DNA from: Nemertoderma westbladi
Taxonomy: Eukaryota; Xenacoelomorpha; Nemertodermatida; Nemertodermatidae
Reading direction: 5' to 3'
Length of the DNA: 38,818 nucleotides
Assembly (NCBI GenBank): GCA_032718475.1
Contig: JAUCBJ010001518.1
Coordinates: 1-38,818, forward strand
Numbering within the stretch: position 1 is the first letter of the stretch; each line of letters begins with the position of its first letter. A program made the position numbers and the translations under genes. The notes below the pieces were generated by a model. It did no database searches. It had not been told where the DNA came from and saw only the letters and a program-made list of their open reading frames with translations. Positions 12,058 through 22,999 of the stretch are shown in pieces.

Positions 12058-12358
12058 TGGTGATGATTTATTTTATGTTAAAATAAGAGATCTGGAAATT
12101 TTTGTTTACTAATATTTGTAATTTTTTTTTAATTTTTGCTTTTTTAATTTTGAAAAACTAGCCCTATTGTTACTTGTAACATATATTTATTAATTAGTAA
12201 ATTATATTACTATTTAAACTTCATAAGTAATGGTGATGTTTTATTTTATGTTAAAATAAGAGATCTGGAATTTTTTGTTCACTAATATTGGCTATTTTGT
12301 TTTTAATTTTGCTTTTTTAATTCCGAACAACTAGCCCTATTGTTACTTGTAACATACT
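12058..12358. repeat. Direct repeat of about 127 bp next to the 27-bp satellite
   Basis: Copies at about 12058-12185 and 12231-12358 share long blocks, including TTATGTTAAAATAAGAGATC and TAGCCCTATTGTTACTTGTA. The second copy abuts the first satellite unit exactly. Confidence 0.85.
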
Positions 12359-15300
12359 AACACATATACATTACGTTGTTAAGGAGACATATATACATAA
12401 CGTTGTTTAGGAGACACATATACATAACATTGTTAAGGAGACATATATACATAACGTTGTTTAGGAGACACATATACATAACGTTGTTTAGGAGACACAT
12501 ATACATAACATTGTTTAGGAGACACATATACATAACATTGTTAAGGAGACATATATACATAACGTTGTTTAGGAGACACATATACATAACGTTGTTTAGG
12601 AGACACATATACATAACGTTGTTTAGGAGACACATATACATAACGTTGTTTAGTAGACACAAATACATAACGTTGTTTAGGAGACATATATACATAACGT
12701 TGTTTAGGAGAGACATATACATAACGTTGTTTAGGAGACACATATACATAACATTGTTTAGGAGACACATATACATAACGTTGTTTAGGAGACACATATA
12801 CATAACATTGTTAAGGAGACATATATACATAACGTTGTTTAGGAGACACATATACATAACGTTGTTTAGGAGACACATATACATAACATTGTTTAGGAGA
12901 CACATATACATAACGTTGTTTAGGAGACACATATACATAACATTGTTTAGGAGACACATATACATAACATTGTTAAGGAGACATATATACATAACGTTGT
13001 TTAGGAGACACATATACATAACGTTGTTTAGGAGACACATATACATAACGTTGTTTAGGAGACACATATACATAACGTTGTTTAGGAGACACATATACAT
13101 AACGTTGTTTAGTAGACACAAATACATAACGTTGTTTAGGAGACATATATACATAACGTTGTTTAGGAGACACATATACATAACGTTGTTTGGGGGACAT
13201 ATATACATAACGTTGTTTAGGAGACACATATACATAACATTGTTTAGGAGACACATATACATAACATTGTTAAGGAGACATATATACATAACGTTGTTTA
13301 GGAGACACATATACATAACATTGTTTAGGAGACACATATACATAACGTTGTTTAGGAGACACATATACATAACGTTGTTTAGGAGACACATATACATAAC
13401 GTTGTTTAGGAGACACATATACATAACGTTGTTTAGGAGACATAGATACATAACGTTGTTTAGGAGACACATATACATAACATTGTTTAGGAGACACATA
13501 TACATAACATTGTTAAGGAGACATATATACATAACGTTGTTTAGGAGACACATATACATAACGTTGTTTAGGAGACACATATACATAACGTTGTTTAGGA
13601 GACACATATACATAACGTTGTTTAGTAGACACAAATACATAACGTTGTTTAGGAGACATATATACATAACGTTGTTTAGGAGAGACATATACATAACGTT
13701 GTTTAGGAGACACATATACATAACATTGTTTAGGAGACACATATACATAACGTTGTTTAGGAGACACATATACATAACATTGTTAAGGAGACATATATAC
13801 ATAACGTTGTTTAGGAGACACATATACATAACGTTGTTTAGGAGACACATATACATAACATTGTTTAGGAGACACATATACATAACGTTGTTTAGGAGAC
13901 ACATATACATAACATTGTTTAGGAGACACATATACATAACATTGTTAAGGAGACATATATACATAACGTTGTTTAGGAGACACATATACATAACGTTGTT
14001 TAGGAGACACATATACATAACGTTGTTTAGGAGACACATATACATAACGTTGTTTAGGAGACACATATACATAACGTTGTTTAGTAGACACAAATACATA
14101 ACGTTGTTTAGGAGACATATATACATAACGTTGTTAAGAAGATACATATACATAACGTTGTTTAGGAGACACATATACATAACGTTGTTTAGGAGACATA
14201 GATACATAACGTTGTTTAGGAGACACATATACATAACATTGTTTAGGAGACACATATACATAACATTGTTAAGGAGACATATATACATAACGTTGTTTAG
14301 GAGACACATATACATAACGTTGTTTAGGAGACACATATACATAACGTTGTTTAGGAGACACATATACATAACGTTGTTTAGTAGACACAAATACATAACG
14401 TTGTTTAGGAGACATATATACATAACGTTGTTTAGGAGAGACATATACATAACGTTGTTTAGGAGACACATATACATAACATTGTTTAGGAGACACATAT
14501 ACATAACGTTGTTTAGGAGACACATATACATAACATTGTTAAGGAGACATATATACATAACGTTGTTTAGGAGACACATATACATAACGTTGTTTAGGAG
14601 ACACATATACATAACATTGTTTAGGAGACACATATACATAACATTGTTAAGGAGACATATATACATAACGTTGTTTAGGAGACACATATACATAACGTTG
14701 TTTAGGAGACACATATACATAACGTTGTTTAGGAGACACATATACATAACGTTGTTTAGGAGACACATATACATAACGTTGTTTAGTAGACACAAATACA
14801 TAACGTTGTTTAGGAGACATATATACATAACGTTGTTTAGGAGACACATATACATAACGTTGTTTGGGGGACATATATACATAACGTTGTTTAGGAGACA
14901 CATATACATAACATTGTTTAGGAGACACATATACATAACATTGTTAAGGAGACATATATACATAACGTTGTTTAGGAGACACATATACATAACATTGTTT
15001 AGGAGACACATATACATAACGTTGTTTAGGAGACACATATACATAACGTTGTTTAGGAGACACATATACATAACGTTGTTTAGGAGACACATATACATAA
15101 CGTTGTTTAGGAGACATAGATACATAACGTTGTTTAGGAGACACATATACATAACATTGTTTAGGAGACACATATACATAACATTGTTAAGGAGACATAT
15201 ATACATAACGTTGTTTAGGAGACACATATACATAACGTTGTTTAGGAGACACATATACATAACGTTGTTTAGGAGACACATATACATAACGTTGTTTAGT

Positions 15301-17006
15301 AGACACAAATACATAACGTTGTTTAGGAGACATATATACATAACGTTGTTTAGGAGAGACATATACATAACGTTGTTTAGGAGACACATATACATAACAT
15401 TGTTTAGGAGACACATATACATAACGTTGTTTAGGAGACACATATACATAACATTGTTAAGGAGACATATATACATAACGTTGTTTAGGAGACACATATA
15501 CATAACGTTGTTTAGGAGACACATATACATAACATTGTTTAGGAGACACATATACATAACGTTGTTTAGGAGACACATATACATAACATTGTTTAGGAGA
15601 CACATATACATAACATTGTTAAGGAGACATATATACATAACGTTGTTTAGGAGACACATATACATAACGTTGTTTAGGAGACACATATACATAACGTTGT
15701 TTAGGAGACACATATACATAACGTTGTTTAAGAGACACATATACATAACGTTGTTTAGTAGACACAAATACATAACGTTGTTTAGGAGACATATATACAT
15801 AACGTTGTTAAGAAGATACATATACATAACGTTGTTTAGGAGACACATATACATAACGTTGTTTAGGAGACATAGATACATAACGTTGTTTAGGAGACAC
15901 ATATACATAACATTGTTTAGGAGACACATATACATAACATTGTTAAGGAGACATATATACATAACGTTGTTTAGGAGACACATATACATAACGTTGTTTA
16001 GGAGACACATATACATAACGTTGTTTAGGAGACACATATACATAACGTTGTTTAGGAGACACATATACATAACGTTGTTTAGTAGACACAAATACATAAC
16101 GTTGTTTAGGAGACATATATACATAACGTTGTTTAGGAGAGACATATACATAACGTTGTTTAGGAGACACATATACATAACATTGTTTAGGAGACACATA
16201 TACATAACGTTGTTTAGGAGACACATATACATAACATTGTTAAGGAGACATATATACATAACGTTGTTTAGGAGACACATATACATAACGTTGTTTAGGA
16301 GACACATATACATAACATTGTTTAGGAGACACATATACATAACGTTGTTTAGGAGACACATATACATAACATTGTTTAGGAGACACATATACATAACATT
16401 GTTAAGGAGACATATATACATAACGTTGTTTAGGAGACACATATACATAACGTTGTTTAGGAGACACATATACATAACGTTGTTTAGGAGACACATATAC
16501 ATAACGTTGTTTAGGAGACACATATACATAACGTTGTTTAGTAGACACAAATACATAACGTTGTTTAGGAGACATATATACATAACGTTGTTAAGAAGAT
16601 ACATATACATAACGTTGTTTAGGAGACATATATACATAACGTTGTTTAGGAGACACATATACATAACGTTGTTTAGGAGACACATATACATAACATTGTT
16701 TAGGAGACACATATACATAACGTTGTTTAGGAGACACATATACATAACATTGTTTAGGAGACACATATACATAACATTGTTAAGGAGACATATATACATA
16801 ACGTTGTTTAGGAGACACATATACATAACGTTGTTTAGGAGACACATATACATAACGTTGTTTAGGAGACATAGATACATAACGTTGTTTAGGAGACACA
16901 TATACATAACATTGTTAAGGAGATATATATACATTACGCTGTTTAGGAGACACATATACATAACGTTGTTTAGGAGACACATATACGTAACGTTATTTAG
17001 GAGACA
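12359..17006. repeat. 27-bp satellite, about 172 copies, with higher-order structure
   Basis: The consensus unit contains CATAACGTTGTTTAGGAGAC followed by ACATATA (27 bases). Since 27 is nine codons, several frames stay open and give 1541- and 1559-codon pseudo-ORFs on opposite strands with nine-residue periods; these are not taken as genes. Variant units (AGTAGACACAAA, GAGAGACAT, TGGGGGACAT, CATAGATAC, TTAAGGAG) recur at fixed spacing. The AGTAGACAC variant lies at 12652, 13111, 13624, 14083, 14380, 14785, 15298, 15757, 16081 and 16540. Spacings of 459, 513, 459, 297 and 405 bases reveal a 1674-base (62-unit) block duplication. Units at the array ends are more diverged. Confidence 0.97.
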
Positions 17007-18060
17007 GACATATGCGTCAGATTATCTTCTCGTTTTGTATATGGCCTACTGGTAATTTATGTGCTCTGCACTAATTATATAATTGTATATGAAGGGAGGG
17101 CTTGGTTTTACCAGCGGCTTTCAATGTCCTAATATTTATTTGTCCAATAATGTGTGTTATAGACAGTAACAAGTGCCCAGCATTTGGGAGTATATGCCAT
17201 CCAAGGTTTTGTGGACTCTGCAGGAACGCGATCTAAAGGAGGAGGACCCCTCAGCTTCCATGCAATATAATGAAATCACTGTGTATTACGGGGTTTTTAA
17301 ATCGGATAATCGGAATTGTGACTGGACAACGACAGGATTTTCCATAAATGACGTCACTTAACGTCACGTCATTACGTCAATACTTACAATTTGTCAAATA
17401 ATATTTCGAAACTCACTATAAAACAGTTATAATAAAGCGTACCCGATCGATCCCCTTGCCAGCATGACGTCATGTATGGATTCTTTTGAAACGATGATAT
17501 TCTTCACATAGGATTAGGATCATATTTCTTACACCCACCCCACATGCATTCTTAGATAAGTTATATTCCGTTGGCAGAGTTTGAAAACGAATCAGTTGTG
17601 GTGAATTATGACAGCAATCATTATTATGACATTATAATCACTATTAATAGTATTATGCAAACAAATCATTCTGATTGATTAACAATTATTAAATTGCATT
17701 TAATTAAAAATATATTCGAAAAAATGACGACCGAACGACGATGAGCGATATTCATTATTCTGCCCTCATTGAGTTGGTAGGTTTATAGACAACAGTAGCG
17801 AGTGTTTAAATTCCAACGAGTACAAAACACAATACACCAAGGCAGAATATCTGAATTTCGCTCTTTCTGAATTGCCAATTGGAAATGTATGATAGAAAGA
17901 AAGTACAGTTATAGTTATCCGTTGACTTCCTTTTTTCGAATAACTATTCCATTGTAACGTTACAGGAAAATGAATGGCAATAATTATTAGCATTCAAGGC
18001 AATAAGTACCAGTATGAAAAAGTAGCACAATAATGAACTATTTGCAAGTAGGACTACTAA
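17007..18060. other. Non-coding interval right of the satellite
   Basis: AT-rich unique sequence. A 62-codon plus frame at 17173-17361 has a protein-like composition but no recognised domain and no independent support. The CRE-like cluster is listed separately. Confidence 0.5.
17349..17472. promoter_or_regulatory. Cluster of CRE-like sites (TGACGTCA / ACGTCA)
   Basis: Full palindromes TGACGTCA occur at 17349-17356 and 17465-17472, with three more ACGTCA half sites between about 17361 and 17379. This matches the known CREB/ATF binding motif. No start site or adjacent gene on a matching strand is evident, so function is only suggested. Confidence 0.35.
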
Positions 18061-18102
18061 TTATAAAAGAAGATATCTACCTAATAATATATTGTGTAAA
18101 AA

Positions 18103-18475
18103 TGTGAACAATAAACAAAACACTGTATGTAAAACAATGTAAATAACTAATAAAACAAAACGACCAAGGAATATAAAACAAAACGACCAAGGAATATAAA
18201 ACAAAACGACCAAGGACTCACCAAATGTAAATAAGTAATCCAAAATCCAAAATAATTTCATGCATATAAATGCCCCCCTCCCCCCCCCCCCCCCAGGCCA
18301 ATTGCCGTTAACGAATGGCCGAAATTCATAAATTAGTATATCAAGCACTTTTTTCGACGATAATACACGTTTCTTATTGGAAACAGCTTGTCTGACATCT
18401 TGTTCTAAATATCTCCTAAATTTTTATTTTTTTTGTAGCTTTATTAAAGTCAATAATCTCTTTAAGAGGAGATGG
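18103..18475 (-). pseudogene. Truncated, decayed copy of the 3' end of the recombinase-like gene
   Basis: Sequence at 18301-18475 matches about 18848-19016, the part of the neighbouring gene that encodes the start of its Myb-like domain. Shared words include TTATTGGAAACAGCTT and CTTTAAGAGGAGATGG. Sequence at 18103-18178 likewise matches the non-coding 18527-18590. The copy is therefore a tandem duplication of the gene's 3' end, now carrying indels and stops. It contains a 22-base tandem repeat (AAACGACCAAGG plus AATATAAAAC, three copies, about 18165-18215) and a long C run at 18271-18294. Confidence 0.75.
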
Positions 18476-18706
18476 AATGGTTAATGACTAATATTTCTTA
18501 TTGTAAATAAATCACTCCTAAATAATTGTAAACAATAAAAAAACACTTTAATGTAAATAACTAATAAAACAAAACGACCAAGGAAACAACAAACAACACA
18601 ACTTTTAAACCTGAAAATTCTGCTTCAAAAAATATTAAGTAAATTAGAGGACAGTTTAAGATCAAAAATAATTGCAAATATAAATTCCCGTTTAATTAAT
18701 AATTAA

Positions 18707-20365
18707 TTACCAATCACGGTTTTTCTGAGTTTTTTTCATGTCTCTAAATTTATCATATATCTGAAGAGGGGTTCTGCCTGGAAGACGCTGGGCCGCTTTA
18801 CTTAAGTAGATTTCCTTCGTTTTTCCACCACGGAAAAACAGAACTCCATTAAGGAACGGACGTAATTCATCGATTAGTATATCAACTTCTTCTTTTGACC
18901 ATAAGATACGTTTGTTATTGGAAACAGCTTTTCTCACACCTTCGTCTAAATTTCTTCTAATTTTCGGTTTCTTTTTCGTAGCTTTATTAAAGTCCATTTC
19001 TTTAAGAGGAGATGGAAGTATCGAATAATCATTAGATGAGGTTAATGCCAACAGCTGCGATTGAAAACCGGTATCCATGGGAACGTTAACCAGCGGCTGG
19101 GATTGAGAAGTGGTAACCATGGGGACGTTAACCAGCGGCTGGGATTGAGAAGTGGTAACCATGGGGACGTTAACCAGCGGCTGGGATTGAGAAGTGGTAA
19201 CCATGGGGACGTTAACCAGCGGCTGGGATTGAGAAGCGGTAACCATGGGGACGTTAACCAGCGGCTGGGATTGAGAAGTGGTAACCATGGGGACGTTAAC
19301 CAGCGGCTGGGATTGAGAAGTGGTAACCATGGGAACGTTAACCAGCGGCTGGGATTGAGAAGCGGTAACCATGGGGACGTTAACCAGCGGCTGGGATTGA
19401 GAAGCGGTAACCATGGGGACGTTAACCAGCGGCTGGGATTGAGAAGTGGTAACCATGGGGACGTTAACCAGCGGCTGGGATTGAGAAGCTGTGACGCGAA
19501 TTACACTCTCGCAAGTATCCAGAATCTTCTCAAAGTCCATCAAGTCACATTCTATATACGTTTGACCATCCACGTCTACTTGTGTATCACACTGAGGAAT
19601 CTCAGAAACTATTTCTTTAAGCAAATTGTCTTCAGTCGAATCTACAGAGGCTTGAGATAACAGTACATCATTTTCCTTTGGAATGAGGTGTTCATCACTA
19701 TTTGAAGTAGTTGATGTAATATCACAAAAGTTCTCGATGATTTTGTATGCCTCCACAGCCTCAACCTCAGTATTAGCAGCAGCATAAACGCGGCGTTGTG
19801 TATTCATTGAATGCTTCATGTGATTTGAAATGCGTTGCTGCAAATTATGATCAGTAACGCTACTTGTATGTTGATTGCAGGTAGAAATACAGTGTCTATT
19901 AGCAGTGGCAGTCATCGTGGATGATGAATTGGGACAGAGGATGTGCCATAACCGTTGGACTTGACGTGAAACATTATCCATTTCTTTTCCGAGAGTTGTC
20001 GTGAACACATTGTCGATAATTATTTTCTCTTTCGAGTATAAACCACGCCCATAGTAGCACCACTTCTTCAGGGCATAATATATCGCCCGACTCATAACCA
20101 AATCCTGGCCTCCGAAAGTAGCAGAAGTCTTATGATGTGGAATTCTAATAATTGTCTTGTCAAACTCAATGTGCTTCCTCTTTTCAACATGTTGTACTGT
20201 CATATCAGTAATATTGCAAGGTCTAACACCGTTTGGGAGCATTATCGCCGCCATTAGATACGCTTGCATTTGCCATAGGGCCCAACAAAACATATGATGG
20301 CGATGGGTGACGAAATATTGGAAAATATGAAACGCGATGATTGTAGGCCTACGTTTAACATACAA
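18707..20365 (-). CDS. Tyrosine-recombinase-like protein with C-terminal Myb-like domain (5' end incomplete)
   Basis: The open frame is 552 codons; its first codon is TTG, so the true start or an upstream exon is not seen. Residues about 30-200 look like the catalytic half of a tyrosine recombinase: Arg in NGVRPCNITD (about residue 48), Lys in PHHKTSATFGG (about 79), then RISNHMKHS (Arg 178, His 182, His 185) and the candidate nucleophile Tyr in RRVYA (about 194). Residues about 285-435 hold ten 14-residue repeats (SQSQPLVNVPMVT) and a decayed eleventh. The C-terminus (about 484-545, from ILWSKEEVDILIDEL to GRTPLQIYDKFRDMKK) is Myb/SANT-like. The same order, recombinase fold then a W-K-E-E domain, is familiar from many uncharacterised transposon-derived animal genes. 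It could be a domesticated gene or a mobile element remnant. DNA binding is likely; recombination activity is unproven. Confidence 0.72.
   Translation of the reverse strand: MYVKRRPTIIAFHIFQYFVTHRHHMFCWALWQMQAYLMAAIMLPNGVRPCNITDMTVQHVEKRKHIEFDKTIIRIPHHKTSATFGGQDLVMSRAIYYALKKWCYYGRGLYSKEKIIIDNVFTTTLGKEMDNVSRQVQRLWHILCPNSSSTMTATANRHCISTCNQHTSSVTDHNLQQRISNHMKHSMNTQRRVYAAANTEVEAVEAYKIIENFCDITSTTSNSDEHLIPKENDVLLSQASVDSTEDNLLKEIVSEIPQCDTQVDVDGQTYIECDLMDFEKILDTCESVIRVTASQSQPLVNVPMVTTSQSQPLVNVPMVTASQSQPLVNVPMVTASQSQPLVNVPMVTTSQSQPLVNVPMVTTSQSQPLVNVPMVTASQSQPLVNVPMVTTSQSQPLVNVPMVTTSQSQPLVNVPMVTTSQSQPLVNVPMDTGFQSQLLALTSSNDYSILPSPLKEMDFNKATKKKPKIRRNLDEGVRKAVSNNKRILWSKEEVDILIDELRPFLNGVLFFRGGKTKEIYLSKAAQRLPGRTPLQIYDKFRDMKKTQKNRDW
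19045..19500 (-). repeat. 42-bp coding minisatellite, ten units
   Basis: Units containing GTTAACCAGCGGCTGGGATT start every 42 bases from 19081, with one degraded unit at 19045-19080. They encode the 14-residue repeats of the recombinase-like protein. Units are nearly identical and mostly differ by GTGGT versus GCGGT (Thr versus Ala). The frame is kept throughout, which suggests selection for an open frame or recent expansion. Confidence 0.95.
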
Positions 20366-20785
20366 TAATTAGCCTAGTGGTTAGCAAGCTAGGGAGATAA
20401 GTACAGGTGCAGTAATAGAACATTGTAACTTGTACCGGTATTGTATTGTAATTGGATAAATGTCTAAATACAAAACATAATTAATACTCGATTAAGTACA
20501 AAAATGCAAAAACATTACAAATACTTTAACAAATACATAACTACAATGAGCAGCAGCATGGTCTGAATATATAGTATAAGTACACCAATAATAGAACTAA
20601 CAGCCAATGAAAAGCTATAAATATCACAAGTAGCTATAGGGCCATAATAGGTACCATAGGGCTTGCGCCCTATCATTACCTGTAACCGTAGGGCCTAATG
20701 TCACTGGAGGGCTTGTTGTGAATCCGAATGGGTAGCCAGAGGGCTAGTCTGGCACTGGGAGGTAACAGTAGGGCTCCATGCAAAT

Positions 20786-20875
<90 letters not shown>

Positions 20876-21582
20876 ACTCTGTATGTCAAACGTTACCCCG
20901 TAAATCTAATCTTAGCCTCATTCTGTGTCAGACCGGACTTTCGTCCTGGTGTTTTGATTTTTCGGAACTTCGTCCTGTTCGGATCTTTATCCCAGTCTGA
21001 CCTTCGCCCTGGAACTAGTTTTATCACAGTTACTCGTTATGATCGACCCTCATTGGTCGATTAGTACCTGTATTTGTGGAAGGCTTCCTTGAGCAGTACT
21101 GAACCCTTATTGGAGATCTATAGAGGTTTACATCTATTTTGAGTTAACCAACCACCGATCTCTTTCGAGAGACTGATCGATCAGGTTGTCCTACAAGTGA
21201 AATATAGTTCATAATTCCCGTTGCTTGACGCATATCAGCACACTCAAGTTGTACAATCTTATGCAGTTTATCAATCAGACTCGGGGTTGATTGCGGTTTC
21301 CAGTTAGCTACCCGAACATCACCATATTATGCTTTTTCAAATGAATAACAGCCTGAATAATTTCATGTATGTATAATTTCAACTATTTGGGTCGTTTAAT
21401 AGACAATAATTTAAGCAATAACGCAATTATAAATGTGAATTATTTAAGGCACAACTGGAACTGACTATTTCAAATGTTCTTGTAAGTATTCATAATAATA
21501 GTGTACTTATATAATAAATCCATATATATAATATTATTATCAAATATAATTAATTAATAGATCCGCATATTAAGAATAATTT
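20366..21582. other. Intergenic interval with a (CT)n tract and small palindromes
   Basis: No coding region is recognised. It contains a (CT)n tract (20788-20872), ATAGGGC/GCCCTAT around a TTGC loop (20656-20673), ATCGACC/GGTCGAT (21042-21061) and repeated TAGGGC words at about 20636-20775. Confidence 0.6.
20788..20872. repeat. (CT)n microsatellite
   Basis: About 85 bases of uninterrupted CT dinucleotide. Confidence 0.97.
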
Positions 21583-21592
21583 TTTATTTATT
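21583..21592 (-). terminator. Putative poly(A) signals for ELMO
   Basis: Two overlapping AATAAA hexamers are read on the minus strand (21588-21583 and 21592-21587), about 15-25 bases after the ELMO stop codon. If used, the 3' UTR would be very short; a more distal site is possible. Confidence 0.4.
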
Positions 21593-21606
21593 TTCAACTA
21601 AAAACA

Positions 21607-22425
21607 TCAGCGCGACTGATTAACAGAATAATTTAGAGCGAAGTTAATGTTGGTGGGCGGTTCGGGCACATTGGGTGGTACCGGCGGTATCTCAACATTC
21701 TCCATATCAAGCAGACGGAGTTTCATCTCCATGTTTAGTAGCATATCGAGATCGGTGATCATCTGGGGACTTTCCATTTCGCGACCCAATAGAACGTTAA
21801 TCCCATCGGTCCAGACATTGAAACTCTCGGAGTTTGGGGCGACGAAGTTGAGCTCTGCCTTGTCCGAGTTGCAACGGATGGTAAACGGATGAGGGGTGGA
21901 GCGCCTCGCGTGACTGCAATCCTTACCGGTGATCAACTCACTGATATCGACCACCGCTAGTTTATTTGGAAGTTCATCGATGTTCGGTTTGGCATTCTCT
22001 TCGCAATCTCCCCAATGGAACTCCTTTAGATTCGGAGCTAATCTGCAAAACCAAAACTTATCCTTAACGCGGCCTTTATTCTGGAACTTATGGAATCTTA
22101 ACCCTTCTATCAGGCAGTTTATTCGTTGTTTCTTTATTAGTTCCGTTATCTCCGGGGTTATCTTCTCACGTAATTCCACCACCGGTTGCGCCTTGGAATC
22201 AAACACCTCCTGTCTTTGCCTCTCCTCCAGTCTTAGTTTCAAGATTTTAGAGTAGTTCTGCTCAATCAACTGCCGTCTGAAGATCTCTAAGGTTGGAGGT
22301 TTCTCTTTCAAGGTTCGGTTGATTTGTTCTTTGACGACGTCTATCACTTTCGCGAAGTCGGCCAACGTGGCTCGCATTTCCTTCCAGGTTTTACAGAGAA
22401 GGACGATACAATGGGAGAAGATCTC
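21607..22425 (-). CDS. ELMO: ELMO / CED-12 homologue, terminal coding exon
   Basis: ELMO proteins pair with DOCK (CED-5) exchange factors to activate Rac in engulfment and cell migration. The exon begins at 22425, right after a good acceptor (TTTTCCATTACAG), in phase 0, and encodes 272 residues to a TGA. Residues 1-40, with CKTWKEMRAT, match the end of the ELMO domain. Residues about 102-219 form the PH domain, including KDKFWFCRLAPN and FNVWTDGINVLLG, both highly typical of ELMO. The tail (about 245-257, IPPVPPNVPEPP) is the PxxP segment that contacts the DOCK SH3 domain. The frame is intact and conserved, so this is a functional host gene. Upstream exons were not found and should lie to the right, beyond the BEL element. 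Which ELMO paralogue it is cannot be told. Confidence 0.95.
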   Translation of the reverse strand, partial: EIFSHCIVLLCKTWKEMRATLADFAKVIDVVKEQINRTLKEKPPTLEIFRRQLIEQNYSKILKLRLEERQRQEVFDSKAQPVVELREKITPEITELIKKQRINCLIEGLRFHKFQNKGRVKDKFWFCRLAPNLKEFHWGDCEENAKPNIDELPNKLAVVDISELITGKDCSHARRSTPHPFTIRCNSDKAELNFVAPNSESFNVWTDGINVLLGREMESPQMITDLDMLLNMEMKLRLLDMENVEIPPVPPNVPEPPTNINFALNYSVNQSR

Positions 22426-22994
22426 CTGTAATGGAAAAGATTTGACAACAATTAATTTATAAACAATAAATATTAGATAAAGTTTACATCTAGAGAGCAA
22501 GAAACTAATTGAGCTTTATAGAATATAATAACTCAACCTTTACCCGATAATATAATATTGCCCGGTGAGCCATGCAAATAATATTTATGATACTCTAACG
22601 CAATGACCTTATGTGGAGAGGAATTACACAGAACACACATTATATTATATACTTTAAACAACAACTCAGTAAACTGTAGTAGAATTCCAATCCACTCCTA
22701 TATCTCAACTTGTTGAAGCTGCATCATCAGCCGCGAATGCGGACATAAATTATAATTGCTAAAGAATAGGTGTTTCAAATTTAATATTATGAGAATGCGT
22801 TTTTAAAAAGTTTAGAATCTTTAATTATTTACTAATTCTATTAGTTAAATAATTTAGCTGAATAATTTCGCATTGTAAAACTCAAGCGAAACGAGCGAAT
22901 TTTTTTTTTACGTTGTTCGGTATTGCAAATATAAAATGACATGGGCCGTCTATGTTGAGGGGCTTTTGGGGCCCCTCTGGCCCTGAGGCCCTTA
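22426..22994 (-). other. ELMO intron sequence (3' part)
   Basis: Non-coding and AT-rich, immediately upstream of the acceptor on the minus strand. It ends at the insertion site of the LTR element. Confidence 0.6.
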
Positions 22995-22999
22995 AACTC
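22995..22999. repeat. 5-bp target-site duplication, left
   Basis: AACTC directly precedes the 5' LTR and is repeated directly after the 3' LTR at 38806-38810. Five bases fits an LTR-retrotransposon integrase. Confidence 0.88.

Noticed and set aside
12359-17006. CRISPR-like array
   Set aside because: Units are contiguous with no unique spacers, and the context is animal DNA.
12357-17055. 1541- and 1559-codon open frames on opposite strands
   Set aside because: They exist only because the 27-bp repeat is nine codons long and lacks stops. Variant units follow DNA-level block duplication and not coding constraint.
17173-17361. 62-codon plus-strand frame
   Set aside because: Protein-like composition but no domain, no ATG at its start, no splice support seen; could be chance.
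18061-18348. 95-codon minus-strand frame
   Set aside because: Covers a C homopolymer and the decayed duplicate of the recombinase-like gene's 3' end; not an independent gene.
20701-20889. Arg-Glu repeat frame
   Set aside because: Translation of the second (CT)n microsatellite.
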